The position numbers were made by a program, and so were the translations under genes. This document shows positions 26,117-34,026 of a DNA stretch of 41,389 nucleotides, piece by piece (positions within the stretch are counted from its first letter, which is position 1; each line of letters starts with the position of its first letter). This stretch comes from Bacteriovoracaceae bacterium UBA4573. GTDB lineage: Bacteria > Bdellovibrionota > UBA1018 > UBA923. The notes under the pieces are model-generated. The model made no database searches. It was not told the origin of the DNA and was given only the letters and a program-made list of their open reading frames with translations. The DNA lies in the NCBI GenBank assembly GCA_002387735.1, contig DGKJ01000010.1, positions 1 to 41,389 on the forward strand, in the 5' to 3' direction.

Positions 26117-26686
26117 GTGAGTAAAACTTATTTTCACCCCACCGCTGTTGTCGATTCCGGCGCCACAATCGGCGAAGGTACTCAAATATGGCATTTTTCT
26201 CACGTGCGAGAGAGCGCAAAAATCGGAAAAAACTGCGTTTTGGGTCAAAACGTTTACGTCGGTCCAAACACTAGCCTTGGCAATAATGTTCACGTTCAAA
26301 ACAACGTTTCAATATTTGATTGCGTGACCCTTGAGGACGATGTTTTTTGTGGTCCTTCGATGGTATTTACGAACGTTATTAATCCTCGCAGTCACGTGCC
26401 CCGCAAGAACGAATTTAAAGCTACTCTTGTAAAAAAAGGGGCTACGATCGGAGCCAACGCGACTATCGTTTGTGGCGTAACATTGGGTGAATACTGTTTC
26501 GTAGGCGCTGGAAGTGTGGTGACTAAAGACGTATTGCCTCACGCCCTAGTGGTTGGGGTCCCCGCAAAAAAAATTGGTTGGGTATGTACCTGCGGGGTCA
26601 CTCTTGCCAATGCCTCGGCTGTGCTGGAATGCAAAGAATGCCAGGCTCGCTACCGTATTGATAGCGGTTGTCTAAAGTCGCAATAA
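26117..26686 (+). CDS. wbpD: WbpD-like nucleotide-sugar N-acetyltransferase
   Basis: This 189-residue left-handed beta-helix protein matches WbpD/WlbB, which acetylate the 3-amino group of UDP-2-acetamido-3-amino sugars with acetyl-CoA. Seen are hexapeptide repeats, the WHFSHVRESAKIG segment, FCGPSMVFTNVINPRS, and KKGATIGANATIVCGVTLGEY. A C-terminal Cys cluster (CTCG and later CKEC) suggests a zinc ribbon. I chose the GTG at 26117 because the family begins there; the frame is open back to 26051 without support. It is the only plus-strand gene among minus-strand neighbours, and its end overlaps the convergent epimerase by 15 bases. It may complete the pathway of the genes at 21318-23521. Confidence 0.85.
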   Translation: MSKTYFHPTAVVDSGATIGEGTQIWHFSHVRESAKIGKNCVLGQNVYVGPNTSLGNNVHVQNNVSIFDCVTLEDDVFCGPSMVFTNVINPRSHVPRKNEFKATLVKKGATIGANATIVCGVTLGEYCFVGAGSVVTKDVLPHALVVGVPAKKIGWVCTCGVTLANASAVLECKECQARYRIDSGCLKSQ

Positions 26687-27616
26687 TTCCGAAAGACCAG
26701 TTTCTAACGTTACTTTAGGTTTCCAAAACAATATTTCGTTAGCCCTTTGGATCGAAGCAAGTGAGTGCAAAATATCTCCCGCGCGGGATCCAAGATGACG
26801 AATTGATGCAGCATTGCCAGAATTTCTACGAATAATTTCAGCAACTTCGAGTACGGTGGTTTTAGAACCGGTTCCAAGATTAATGGGAACCCCGTCGCAC
26901 CCTTTTGCCGGTAACCGAACTGCTTTTATGCATGCCTCAACGATGTCATTCACGGAAACAAAATCACGAGTCTGATTGCCTTCTCCATGAATGTCCAAAG
27001 TTAAACCTTGGAGCGCTCGATCGATGAATATCGAAATTACTCCCGAATAGGGTGATTTTGGATCCTGACCCGGTCCATAAACATTGAAAAACCTGAAACA
27101 CACCGCGGGAATACCAATTTTTTTTGAATATAACTGGATCGCGTGTTCCGCTGTTAACTTTTGAGCGCCGTAAAACGAAATCGGAACAGCCAGATTCAAA
27201 TTTTCTGTAAGGGGTTTGCCCGATTCGCCTAATTTTCCATACACCACAGCCGACCCACTGAAAATCAGCTTAACATCTCGGTTCTCCCGAATTTTAATCT
27301 GATGAAGCACGTGCAATACATTCAGGGTACCCTGGACATTGGTCGCATAAGTTTGTTCAGGTTGCTTTTCACAAAGCTCGACACCAACATCCGCCGCAAG
27401 GTGAAAAACCGAATCTACTCCCCCCATTACTTTTTCAAGAGCGGACCGATCGCGCACGTCTCCCGTTAAATACTCAACCCCTTCAACTAAATGTGAAGGT
27501 TTTTTCAAATCGAATACCCGTACATTAAAACCACTGGCTCGCAGTCCGCGGCACAGATGCGTTCCGATAAAACCCGCTCCGCCTGTAACCAAGATTGCGC
27601 CGTTGGAATGGGCCAT
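26672..27616 (-). CDS. NAD-dependent nucleotide-sugar epimerase/dehydratase
   Basis: The 314-residue extended short-chain dehydrogenase has GGAGFIGTHL at the N-terminus, catalytic Tyr and Lys in YGAQKLTAE, and Ser in FSGSAVVYG. 'FRFFNVYGPGQDPKSPYSGVIS' and 'GEGNQTRDFVSVNDI' match UDP-sugar 4-epimerases of the GalE/WbpP type. It follows the KpsF-like gene on the same strand after four bases. The family splits into epimerases, dehydratases and decarboxylases; I favour a C4 epimerase but cannot name the sugar. Confidence 0.83.
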   Translation of the reverse strand: MAHSNGAILVTGGAGFIGTHLCRGLRASGFNVRVFDLKKPSHLVEGVEYLTGDVRDRSALEKVMGGVDSVFHLAADVGVELCEKQPEQTYATNVQGTLNVLHVLHQIKIRENRDVKLIFSGSAVVYGKLGESGKPLTENLNLAVPISFYGAQKLTAEHAIQLYSKKIGIPAVCFRFFNVYGPGQDPKSPYSGVISIFIDRALQGLTLDIHGEGNQTRDFVSVNDIVEACIKAVRLPAKGCDGVPINLGTGSKTTVLEVAEIIRRNSGNAASIRHLGSRAGDILHSLASIQRANEILFWKPKVTLETGLSELLRL

Positions 27617-27620
27617 AACC

Positions 27621-28589
27621 TTAAACTACCTTCTCTCGAATGAGATCGTGCAAATTGACAGCACCTTCAAAATCTCCATTTTCATTGGTTACCATGAGTG
27701 CAGTTATACGATACTCTTCCGCCAGGCGAACCGCCTCGGTCATCAATCGACCTTTTTGAATTGATTTCGGTTTAGTATTCATTACTTGCTTGGCAGTTAG
27801 ATTCGCCAAATCGCCTTTTTGGTATGCCCGACGTAAATCTCCGTCGGTCACAACTCCCACTATTTTTCCGCTAGCACTTAATATTGCCACTAGTCCCAGG
27901 TTACTGCGACTCATTCGTTCGGTCAGAAGTTTAACGCTATCTTGTTCGAGTCCAGTACCAATTTGTCCTTTGGGAATCATAATGTCTTCAACGCGCTTAA
28001 GCAGTTTTCGACCAAGCGTTCCCCCCGGGTGAAAGAAGGCAAAATCGCGATCCGTAAACCCTTTGGCCTTCACCAGCGCAATCGCTATGGCGTCGCCAAT
28101 GGCCATCGTTACAGTGGTCGAGGTCGTGGGTGCAAGATTTAATGAGCACGCCTCTCGAGTGACGTTAGTCTCGATTACAATGTCGGCCTCTTTCGCTAGA
28201 TCACTCGTTAAAGACGAACAAAGTGCGATCAGTTTCACTCCCAACAACTTCAAAGAGGGTAGAAGTTTTAAAATCTCATCTGTTGAGCCCGAATTGGATA
28301 TTGCAACACAGACATCCTTTGGGGAAATGATTCCAAGGTCGCCATGAAAGGCCTCGGTTGGATGAACGAAAATCGCGGTGGTTCCCAGACTCGAAAGAGT
28401 AGCCGCAATTTTTCGTGCAACAATTCCTGACTTTCCCACTCCGGTTACTATCACCTTACCGGGGGTCGCCAGAATGCATTCTACCGCTTTTACAAAAGAC
28501 TCTCCGAGCAGCTCGGAGGCTCTTGCAAGAGCCTCGGCCTCCTGCTTTAAAACATCGCGGGCATTTTCTAGATAGGCTGACTTGGTCAT
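27621..28589 (-). CDS. KpsF/GutQ-family sugar-phosphate isomerase (SIS plus two CBS)
   Basis: The 322-residue protein has an N-terminal SIS domain (VTGVGKSGIVARKIAATLSS, AFHGDLGIISPKD, SNSGSTDEI) and two CBS domains from about residue 205. The FFHPGGTLGRKLL segment carries the His common to arabinose-5-phosphate isomerases. KdsD/KpsF convert ribulose 5-phosphate to arabinose 5-phosphate for Kdo. The gene is coupled to a nucleotide-sugar epimerase and not to kds genes, so it may be a capsule-type second copy. It starts an apparent minus-strand unit divergent from the FkbM methyltransferase gene. Confidence 0.88.
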   Translation of the reverse strand: MTKSAYLENARDVLKQEAEALARASELLGESFVKAVECILATPGKVIVTGVGKSGIVARKIAATLSSLGTTAIFVHPTEAFHGDLGIISPKDVCVAISNSGSTDEILKLLPSLKLLGVKLIALCSSLTSDLAKEADIVIETNVTREACSLNLAPTTSTTVTMAIGDAIAIALVKAKGFTDRDFAFFHPGGTLGRKLLKRVEDIMIPKGQIGTGLEQDSVKLLTERMSRSNLGLVAILSASGKIVGVVTDGDLRRAYQKGDLANLTAKQVMNTKPKSIQKGRLMTEAVRLAEEYRITALMVTNENGDFEGAVNLHDLIREKVV

Positions 28590-28737
28590 ATTATATTCAA
28601 GTTAAATAATCCGGATTTTTCTTAACAACTTTTATACATTCGCTCTGGCGTTGTTAGCAACCATTTAGAAATGTTAATCTCCGAGAATTCACATTCAATA
28701 TTGAACTTTCCGGTCGATTTACGTAGGTTCCTTGAAA
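28590..28737. promoter_or_regulatory. Divergent intergenic region, promoters expected
   Basis: This AT-rich gap lies between the KpsF-like gene (minus) and the FkbM gene (plus). Both must be transcribed from here or from overlapping sequence. I see no clear -35/-10 pair and no hairpin. Confidence 0.3.
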
Positions 28738-29559
28738 ATGTTTTTGAAAATTAGACGCGCGATCTCTCCGAGGCTTTACCGGGAAAAATCACAGGGAAAT
28801 TGGCAGTACCCTTTTTTAGCCATTGGATGGAGACTGGCTGAATTTTTTACTCGATCCCGTCCAGTATCTGTTGATGGAGTATCGCTAACCATTCCGTGCG
28901 AGAATTGGATCACACATTTTCGTTGGTATCTCTTCAAAACGAAAGAGACCGAAGTACGACACTTTATTGATACTTATTTAAAGCCGAACGAAACACTTTT
29001 TGACGTCGGAGCGAACATTGGAGTTTTTTCGGTCTATGCCGCAAAGCGGGGATTACGGGTTTTTAGTTTCGAGCCCGAATACTCAAATCTCGCATTGTTA
29101 AAAAAAAATATTCTCCGCAATCGAGTTCACGCAAACATTCAAACATACTGCGTTGGGATCAGTGACTTCGTCGGTCTTAGTAAATTACATCTTCAATCAA
29201 CATTGGGCGGTGCGGCGGCGCACACCGAAAGTACCAGTGCCATTCAAAGTACGAGTGAAGGTTTCGCTGTCGTCTTTAGTGAAGGTATTGTTACAGCGAC
29301 GCTCGACTACCTTTGCGAAAATTTGGGCGTAGTTCCAAATGGGTTGAAAATAGATACTGACGGCAACGAGCCAAAAATTCTTTCGGGTGCGCCCAAACTT
29401 TTAAAGAATCCGGTATTAAAAAGCATCATCATTGAAATTCCTTCGGATCCCGATAAAAAGCGCTTTTGTGAGGACATACTAATTCAGAATGGGTTTCACT
29501 GTGACTGGTCAGCTCAGAGTTCGAAAAATCAGATTTGGGTCCGTATTAAGAATATCTAA
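28738..29559 (+). CDS. FkbM-family methyltransferase
   Basis: The 273-residue SAM-dependent methyltransferase has motif I (LFDVGANIGVFSVYAAKRG, about 88-106) and the FkbM-type segment GLKIDTDGNEPKILSGAP. FkbM proteins O-methylate sugars or polyketides; in this setting a glycan hydroxyl is the likely target. The ATG at 28738 is taken over a TTG two codons upstream because the AGG at 28725-28727 is better spaced for it. It stands alone on the plus strand and converges on the RND gene with a 57-base gap containing a 12-base AT palindrome. Confidence 0.85.
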   Translation: MFLKIRRAISPRLYREKSQGNWQYPFLAIGWRLAEFFTRSRPVSVDGVSLTIPCENWITHFRWYLFKTKETEVRHFIDTYLKPNETLFDVGANIGVFSVYAAKRGLRVFSFEPEYSNLALLKKNILRNRVHANIQTYCVGISDFVGLSKLHLQSTLGGAAAHTESTSAIQSTSEGFAVVFSEGIVTATLDYLCENLGVVPNGLKIDTDGNEPKILSGAPKLLKNPVLKSIIIEIPSDPDKKRFCEDILIQNGFHCDWSAQSSKNQIWVRIKNI

Positions 29560-29616
29560 CCGAGTTGCAATGGGCGACGACCGCGCGTGTGCAAAAAAAC
29601 ATGTTGAAAAATATTT

Positions 29617-32600
29617 TTAATATCTAATGTGATCCTCATTTACTATTTTACGGTTCGTCGCAAAAAGACTGTAAACGCAAGGCACGACGAATAAGGTCAA
29701 TATCGTTGAAACCAATACTCCGCCAATTACTGAAATCGCCATAGGAATACGAGATTCCGCGCCCGGCCCAATTGCGAGTGCCGGTGGTACTGCTCCAACA
29801 ATCGTAGCGATCGAAGTCATTAAAATGGGCCGCAAACGATTTGGGCAAGCCTCGATCAGAGCTTCGAAAACATTTTTTCCTTTAGCGCGAATTTGATTCG
29901 TAAAATCTACCAGCAAGATGGAATTCTTTTTTACAATTCCCATTAATAAAATCAGGCCAATCATACTGTAAATATTGAGTGACTGGCCCGCTAGCCAGAG
30001 CGCCACGAAGGCACCGGAAATGCTAAACGGCAGCGCCATTAAAACCGTCAAAGGGTCTACAAAACTGTTAAATTGGGAGGCCAACACCATGTAAGAAACC
30101 ACAAGACCTAATACCAGCGCGAATACGAGACTATTGAAAGACTCCTTAAAACTCTCCGAGCCGCCAGTAAGAACCACCCTATACCCCTCCGGCAACACTT
30201 CTTTTGCGATTTTTTGGACTTCATCCAAAACTAAAGACTGCGATTTACCCGTCGCAATATTTCCAAAAACAGAGATCGCACGCTCGCGATCTCTGCGTGA
30301 AATAACCTGAAGAGTGGGTTTTTCTTCGACTCGAACCACATCGGCCATGGAAATTAGTTCGCCACGATTATTACGAACAAACAGTGCCTTCAAATTTTCT
30401 ATGCTGCTACGTTCGGCAGCCTCGAGACGGACCCGAATATCATACCTATGTCCGCCTTTAGAGTACTTTCCAGCCACGACCCCGCCTACGGTCGCATTGA
30501 TAAGCTCTGCGATCGCGGCCACACTTACACCACGCATCGATGCTTTTTTCCGGTCAGGAATCACCCGCACTTCGGGCATTCCTTCTTTGTAATCTGTATC
30601 TAAATCGCTCACCATACCCGAAGCACTAAGTCGGTCCATAATGACTCTGGCGTTCTTTGCAATTTCGTCCCACTCGGGGCCCCGGACGGTAAACTCTAAC
30701 GGAAATCCCCGCGAGGCAGTAAATCCTCGCATAGAGAGGTCCTGAACAAATGCTTTGGTTTCTGGAATTTTCGAAAATACCTTACGCACTCGATCCATGA
30801 CTACTTTTTGAGTGTCTCCATTTTTTTTTCTTAATTTTAAGTCCTTAAGAGTGACGAACATCATTCCGGAGTTAACTTCACCTCCACCGAACCCACCAAC
30901 CGCGACATAATACCTCTCTATTCCGGGATCTTTCGAAAGTTCGGCCTCCGCGATTTTAAACTTTTCATTGGTAAAATCCAGCGAAGAGCCAACTGGAGTT
31001 TGTACTCGGACCATGAAACGTCCTTGGTCCTGTGGCGGAATAAACTCCTTATTGAGTAATTTCACGATGCTAACAGAGGCCCCACATATCAGGACTGAAA
31101 CAGTGAGCACCTTCCAACGATGCCCCAGTGCGAAAGTTAGAATTCTTTTATACACAGCCGCCGATTCCAGGAACGACTGTTCGACGAATCGCCCCAACCT
31201 GGTCTTTCTTTCAGTTTTTTGTAAAAATTGCGCACAACGCATAGGAGTGAGCGTCAACGCTTCAACTAACGAAAGTGCCACCGCTACCGTCATTGTGACG
31301 CCAAATTGAAAAAAGAACTTTCCGATGGCTCCCTTCATAAATACCACTGGCAAAAATATGGCGATCACTGCAATGGTCGCAGCTAGAGCCGCAAACTGAA
31401 TTTCCTTAGCTCCATCTAAAGCCGCTTGAACGCGATTTTTTCCCATTTCGAAATGGCGGACAATGTTCTCAAGAACCATAATCGAGTCATCTACGACGAT
31501 GCCGATCGCTAAACTAAGACCGAGAAGAGTAAAGGTATTAAGCGTAAACCCTGAAAAGTAGAGCACGATAAACGTACCGATCATTGAAGTCGGAATCGCG
31601 AGAACGACATTTATCGTGGATGACCAAGATCCTAAAAACAGCCAGCAAACAAGTGCCGTTAGTATTGCCGAAAGAAGAAGCGTGAAGTTGAGTTCGTGAA
31701 CTGCTTCTTCGATAAATTTTGTGCTGTCAAAATTTACTGCCATTTTCATATGATCCGGCAGTTGATTCTGAACTTCGACCATGCGTTTGCGAACCTCATG
31801 CGCTACTGCGACCGCATTGGATCCCCGTTGCTTACGAATTCCAATCCCCACCGATTGAACGCCTTCGGTTCGGCTAATTCGCCGAACATCGGCTAGCCCT
31901 TCTTCGACCCTTGCCACTTGACCCAATTGAATGGGCAAATAGTTGGGCTGCCCACCTCGTGTGCTGATAGGTATTTCTTTAAACTCCTCGACCGAACTCG
32001 CTTCCCCGATTGTGCGAACATTGTATTCTTTTGCGTATGTCTCGATCCTACCCGCGGGGAGTTCAGTGTGTTCGTTGCGAATTGTACTAAGTACGTCTCC
32101 CACAGTTAGTGCGAGACGATTAAGTTTTTCATTCGAAATCCAGACCCGCAAATTCGGATCTACATATCCACCTAAAAAAACCTCTCCCACTCCAGGTAAA
32201 GTCGAAAAACGATCTTTCAGTTGATCCCGAACATAGGTCATTAGCTCTTTTGTCGAAAATCCAGCACTTCGCACCGACAACCACATTATAGGTTGATCTT
32301 CGGGGTTGGTCTTGGAAACAACCGGAGGCTCAATGTCGTCGGGCAACTCCCGTTGCGCCCGAGCTAGTTTGGTCTGTACTTCTTGCACGGCAAGATCAAT
32401 GTTTTTGTCTAAATCAAACTCCACCACAACACTGGCACTACCCTGCCGAGCGCTTCCACCTACTGCCCGTACGCCCTCTACCGTCATTACGGCATCTTCG
32501 AGTACATCGACCACATCGGTTTCGATAACGTCTGGAGCGGCACCTTCAAGGGTGGCGGAAATAGACACGACCGGAAAATCTACATCGGGAAGTTGGCTCA

Positions 32601-32700
32601 CTCCCATTCGCATGAACGAAATGCCGCCAAAAATAATAAGTGCCGACATGAGCATCCAGGCAAAAACAGGTTTTCTGATCGCAATTTCTGGTAAATTCAT
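29617..32700 (-). CDS. RND-family efflux pump, inner-membrane subunit (HAE1 type)
   Basis: The 1027-residue protein is an AcrB/MexB-like proton-driven exporter. It begins MNLPEIAIRKPVFAWMLM, has two large periplasmic domains, and shows the paired Asp in GIVVDDSIMVLENIVRH (TM4-like). The conserved Lys lies in LMGIVKKNSILLVDF (TM10-like), completing the proton relay. The length is normal. Its ATG is one base after the stop of the TolC-like gene. Hydrophobic or drug-like substrates are typical, but the position at the end of a glycan operon leaves the substrate open. No periplasmic adaptor (AcrA type) is encoded beside it. Confidence 0.93.
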   Translation of the reverse strand: MNLPEIAIRKPVFAWMLMSALIIFGGISFMRMGVSQLPDVDFPVVSISATLEGAAPDVIETDVVDVLEDAVMTVEGVRAVGGSARQGSASVVVEFDLDKNIDLAVQEVQTKLARAQRELPDDIEPPVVSKTNPEDQPIMWLSVRSAGFSTKELMTYVRDQLKDRFSTLPGVGEVFLGGYVDPNLRVWISNEKLNRLALTVGDVLSTIRNEHTELPAGRIETYAKEYNVRTIGEASSVEEFKEIPISTRGGQPNYLPIQLGQVARVEEGLADVRRISRTEGVQSVGIGIRKQRGSNAVAVAHEVRKRMVEVQNQLPDHMKMAVNFDSTKFIEEAVHELNFTLLLSAILTALVCWLFLGSWSSTINVVLAIPTSMIGTFIVLYFSGFTLNTFTLLGLSLAIGIVVDDSIMVLENIVRHFEMGKNRVQAALDGAKEIQFAALAATIAVIAIFLPVVFMKGAIGKFFFQFGVTMTVAVALSLVEALTLTPMRCAQFLQKTERKTRLGRFVEQSFLESAAVYKRILTFALGHRWKVLTVSVLICGASVSIVKLLNKEFIPPQDQGRFMVRVQTPVGSSLDFTNEKFKIAEAELSKDPGIERYYVAVGGFGGGEVNSGMMFVTLKDLKLRKKNGDTQKVVMDRVRKVFSKIPETKAFVQDLSMRGFTASRGFPLEFTVRGPEWDEIAKNARVIMDRLSASGMVSDLDTDYKEGMPEVRVIPDRKKASMRGVSVAAIAELINATVGGVVAGKYSKGGHRYDIRVRLEAAERSSIENLKALFVRNNRGELISMADVVRVEEKPTLQVISRRDRERAISVFGNIATGKSQSLVLDEVQKIAKEVLPEGYRVVLTGGSESFKESFNSLVFALVLGLVVSYMVLASQFNSFVDPLTVLMALPFSISGAFVALWLAGQSLNIYSMIGLILLMGIVKKNSILLVDFTNQIRAKGKNVFEALIEACPNRLRPILMTSIATIVGAVPPALAIGPGAESRIPMAISVIGGVLVSTILTLFVVPCVYSLFATNRKIVNEDHIRY

Positions 32701-32701
32701 T

Positions 32702-33970
32702 TTAATATTCTCGCAATGCTGCGGCGGTTTCGAGTCGTATAAACTCTAATTTCGTCTGAAAACGAACTCGATCATAGCTCCGTCTGGTGTCATAAAAGGC
32801 ATTTAGCGCCTGAATTACGTCGAGATTAGTTACAAGACCTAAGCTATATTCCTTATCCTGAAGCCGATAATTTCTTTCAGCAAGATCTAACGCTTTTTTT
32901 AGCGTGGACATTTGTTTTTGGCTGGCTCGGACCGCAGCCCACAAAGAACGTATTTGCTGTTCGGCTACACGGCGAGCATTTGCGAGCCGCAGGTCAGCCT
33001 CTCTTTTAGAAGAAGCTGCCTCTTCCACTTGTGATAAAACTGAGCCACCTGAAAAAATGGGTAACGTTAGTCTGGCTGTTACATCCCAATCTTGGCCCTC
33101 GTTCACGCCCGTTCGTTTGAGATAGTAATTGCCAAATACATCGGCACTCGGGAGATGTTGGCCTCGTGCTATTGCAACCCCTTCCTCTGCTGCTTCCAGT
33201 TGCTGAAGCAACGCCGCTATTTCGGGTCTATTTTCGACTCTGGCCAAATAACGCGAGAGTGCCGACACCTCATGAGAAGAGCGGTCAGAGATTAGTGCAT
33301 CGTCGTTTAACTTCACTGTGCGATCGAGTCCGGTAAGATAGGACAACTTTTCACGGGCACTTTGAATAAGAGCATCAAGACTACTGGACTGTGCCTCGAG
33401 GTTCGCAACCGCTACTTGAACTGCTAAAAGTTCGCTTGCTCGGGACCGCCCTATTTTTTTTCGTTCCGCTAATTCGTTTTCCCTTTTTTTACTTAGACTC
33501 AATTGTATTTCTAGATTTTTTGCATCTTGCTCGTGAATCAAAGTTTCAAAGAAACTTTCGGCTACTGCTTGGTATAGCTCTGTCCTAATCGCACGACTTT
33601 GGTGCTGCTCAACAGCCAACGATGCCTTTGTTTGACGGATTCCGGCGAATTCGCGACCACCTCGAAAAAGTGCCACATTTGCCGTAAACTTTACCTCTGG
33701 TCGATCGGGTTTATTGAAGGCGTTGGTTAATCCCGTGTCCGGCAAACGAGTATAGGAAGCAACTCCGTCGATGGTGGGAAAAAAGCTGCTCTTTGCGCGA
33801 CCGTATCGTTCCGCAGCTTGTTCGATTTTTTCAGATTGTATCGAAACTGTCTCATTCTTCTTTAAGGCACTCTTAAACGCCCCATCGAGGTCTACCGCCG
33901 CATGCACGGCCCCTTCCAAAAGGAGCAATGCAAAAATTGATTTTCCAACAAATTTGAATGCCGCACACAT
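32702..33970 (-). CDS. TolC-family outer-membrane efflux protein
   Basis: The 422-residue precursor has a signal peptide ending near AVHA-AVD, then two homologous long-helix repeats rich in Ala, Glu, Gln and Leu, with the typical 'SFFPTIDGVASYTR' and 'LPSADVFGNYYLKRTG' strands. The coiled-coil sections (for instance 'LSLSKKRENELAERKKIG' and 'RVAEQQIRSLWAAVRASQ') would form the periplasmic tunnel. It precedes the RND gene by one base, so the two are one transcript. The glycosyltransferase gene upstream ends 56 bases earlier, the widest gap in this block, so an internal promoter is possible. Confidence 0.9.
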   Translation of the reverse strand: MCAAFKFVGKSIFALLLLEGAVHAAVDLDGAFKSALKKNETVSIQSEKIEQAAERYGRAKSSFFPTIDGVASYTRLPDTGLTNAFNKPDRPEVKFTANVALFRGGREFAGIRQTKASLAVEQHQSRAIRTELYQAVAESFFETLIHEQDAKNLEIQLSLSKKRENELAERKKIGRSRASELLAVQVAVANLEAQSSSLDALIQSAREKLSYLTGLDRTVKLNDDALISDRSSHEVSALSRYLARVENRPEIAALLQQLEAAEEGVAIARGQHLPSADVFGNYYLKRTGVNEGQDWDVTARLTLPIFSGGSVLSQVEEAASSKREADLRLANARRVAEQQIRSLWAAVRASQKQMSTLKKALDLAERNYRLQDKEYSLGLVTNLDVIQALNAFYDTRRSYDRVRFQTKLEFIRLETAAALREY

Positions 33971-34026
33971 GGCTTCTAATCGTAGATGCTAATATTTTTA
34001 TTGTCGAATATTTCGAACCAAAAACG

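Noticed and set aside
29607..29618. Perfect AT palindrome between the FkbM and RND genes as a terminator
   Set aside because: It has only A-T pairs, no loop and no GC-rich stem; it is likely chance in an AT-rich gap.
32306..32749. A 147-codon open frame on the plus strand
   Set aside because: It is antisense to the RND/TolC junction, with a low-complexity Ser/Thr composition typical of a shadow frame.
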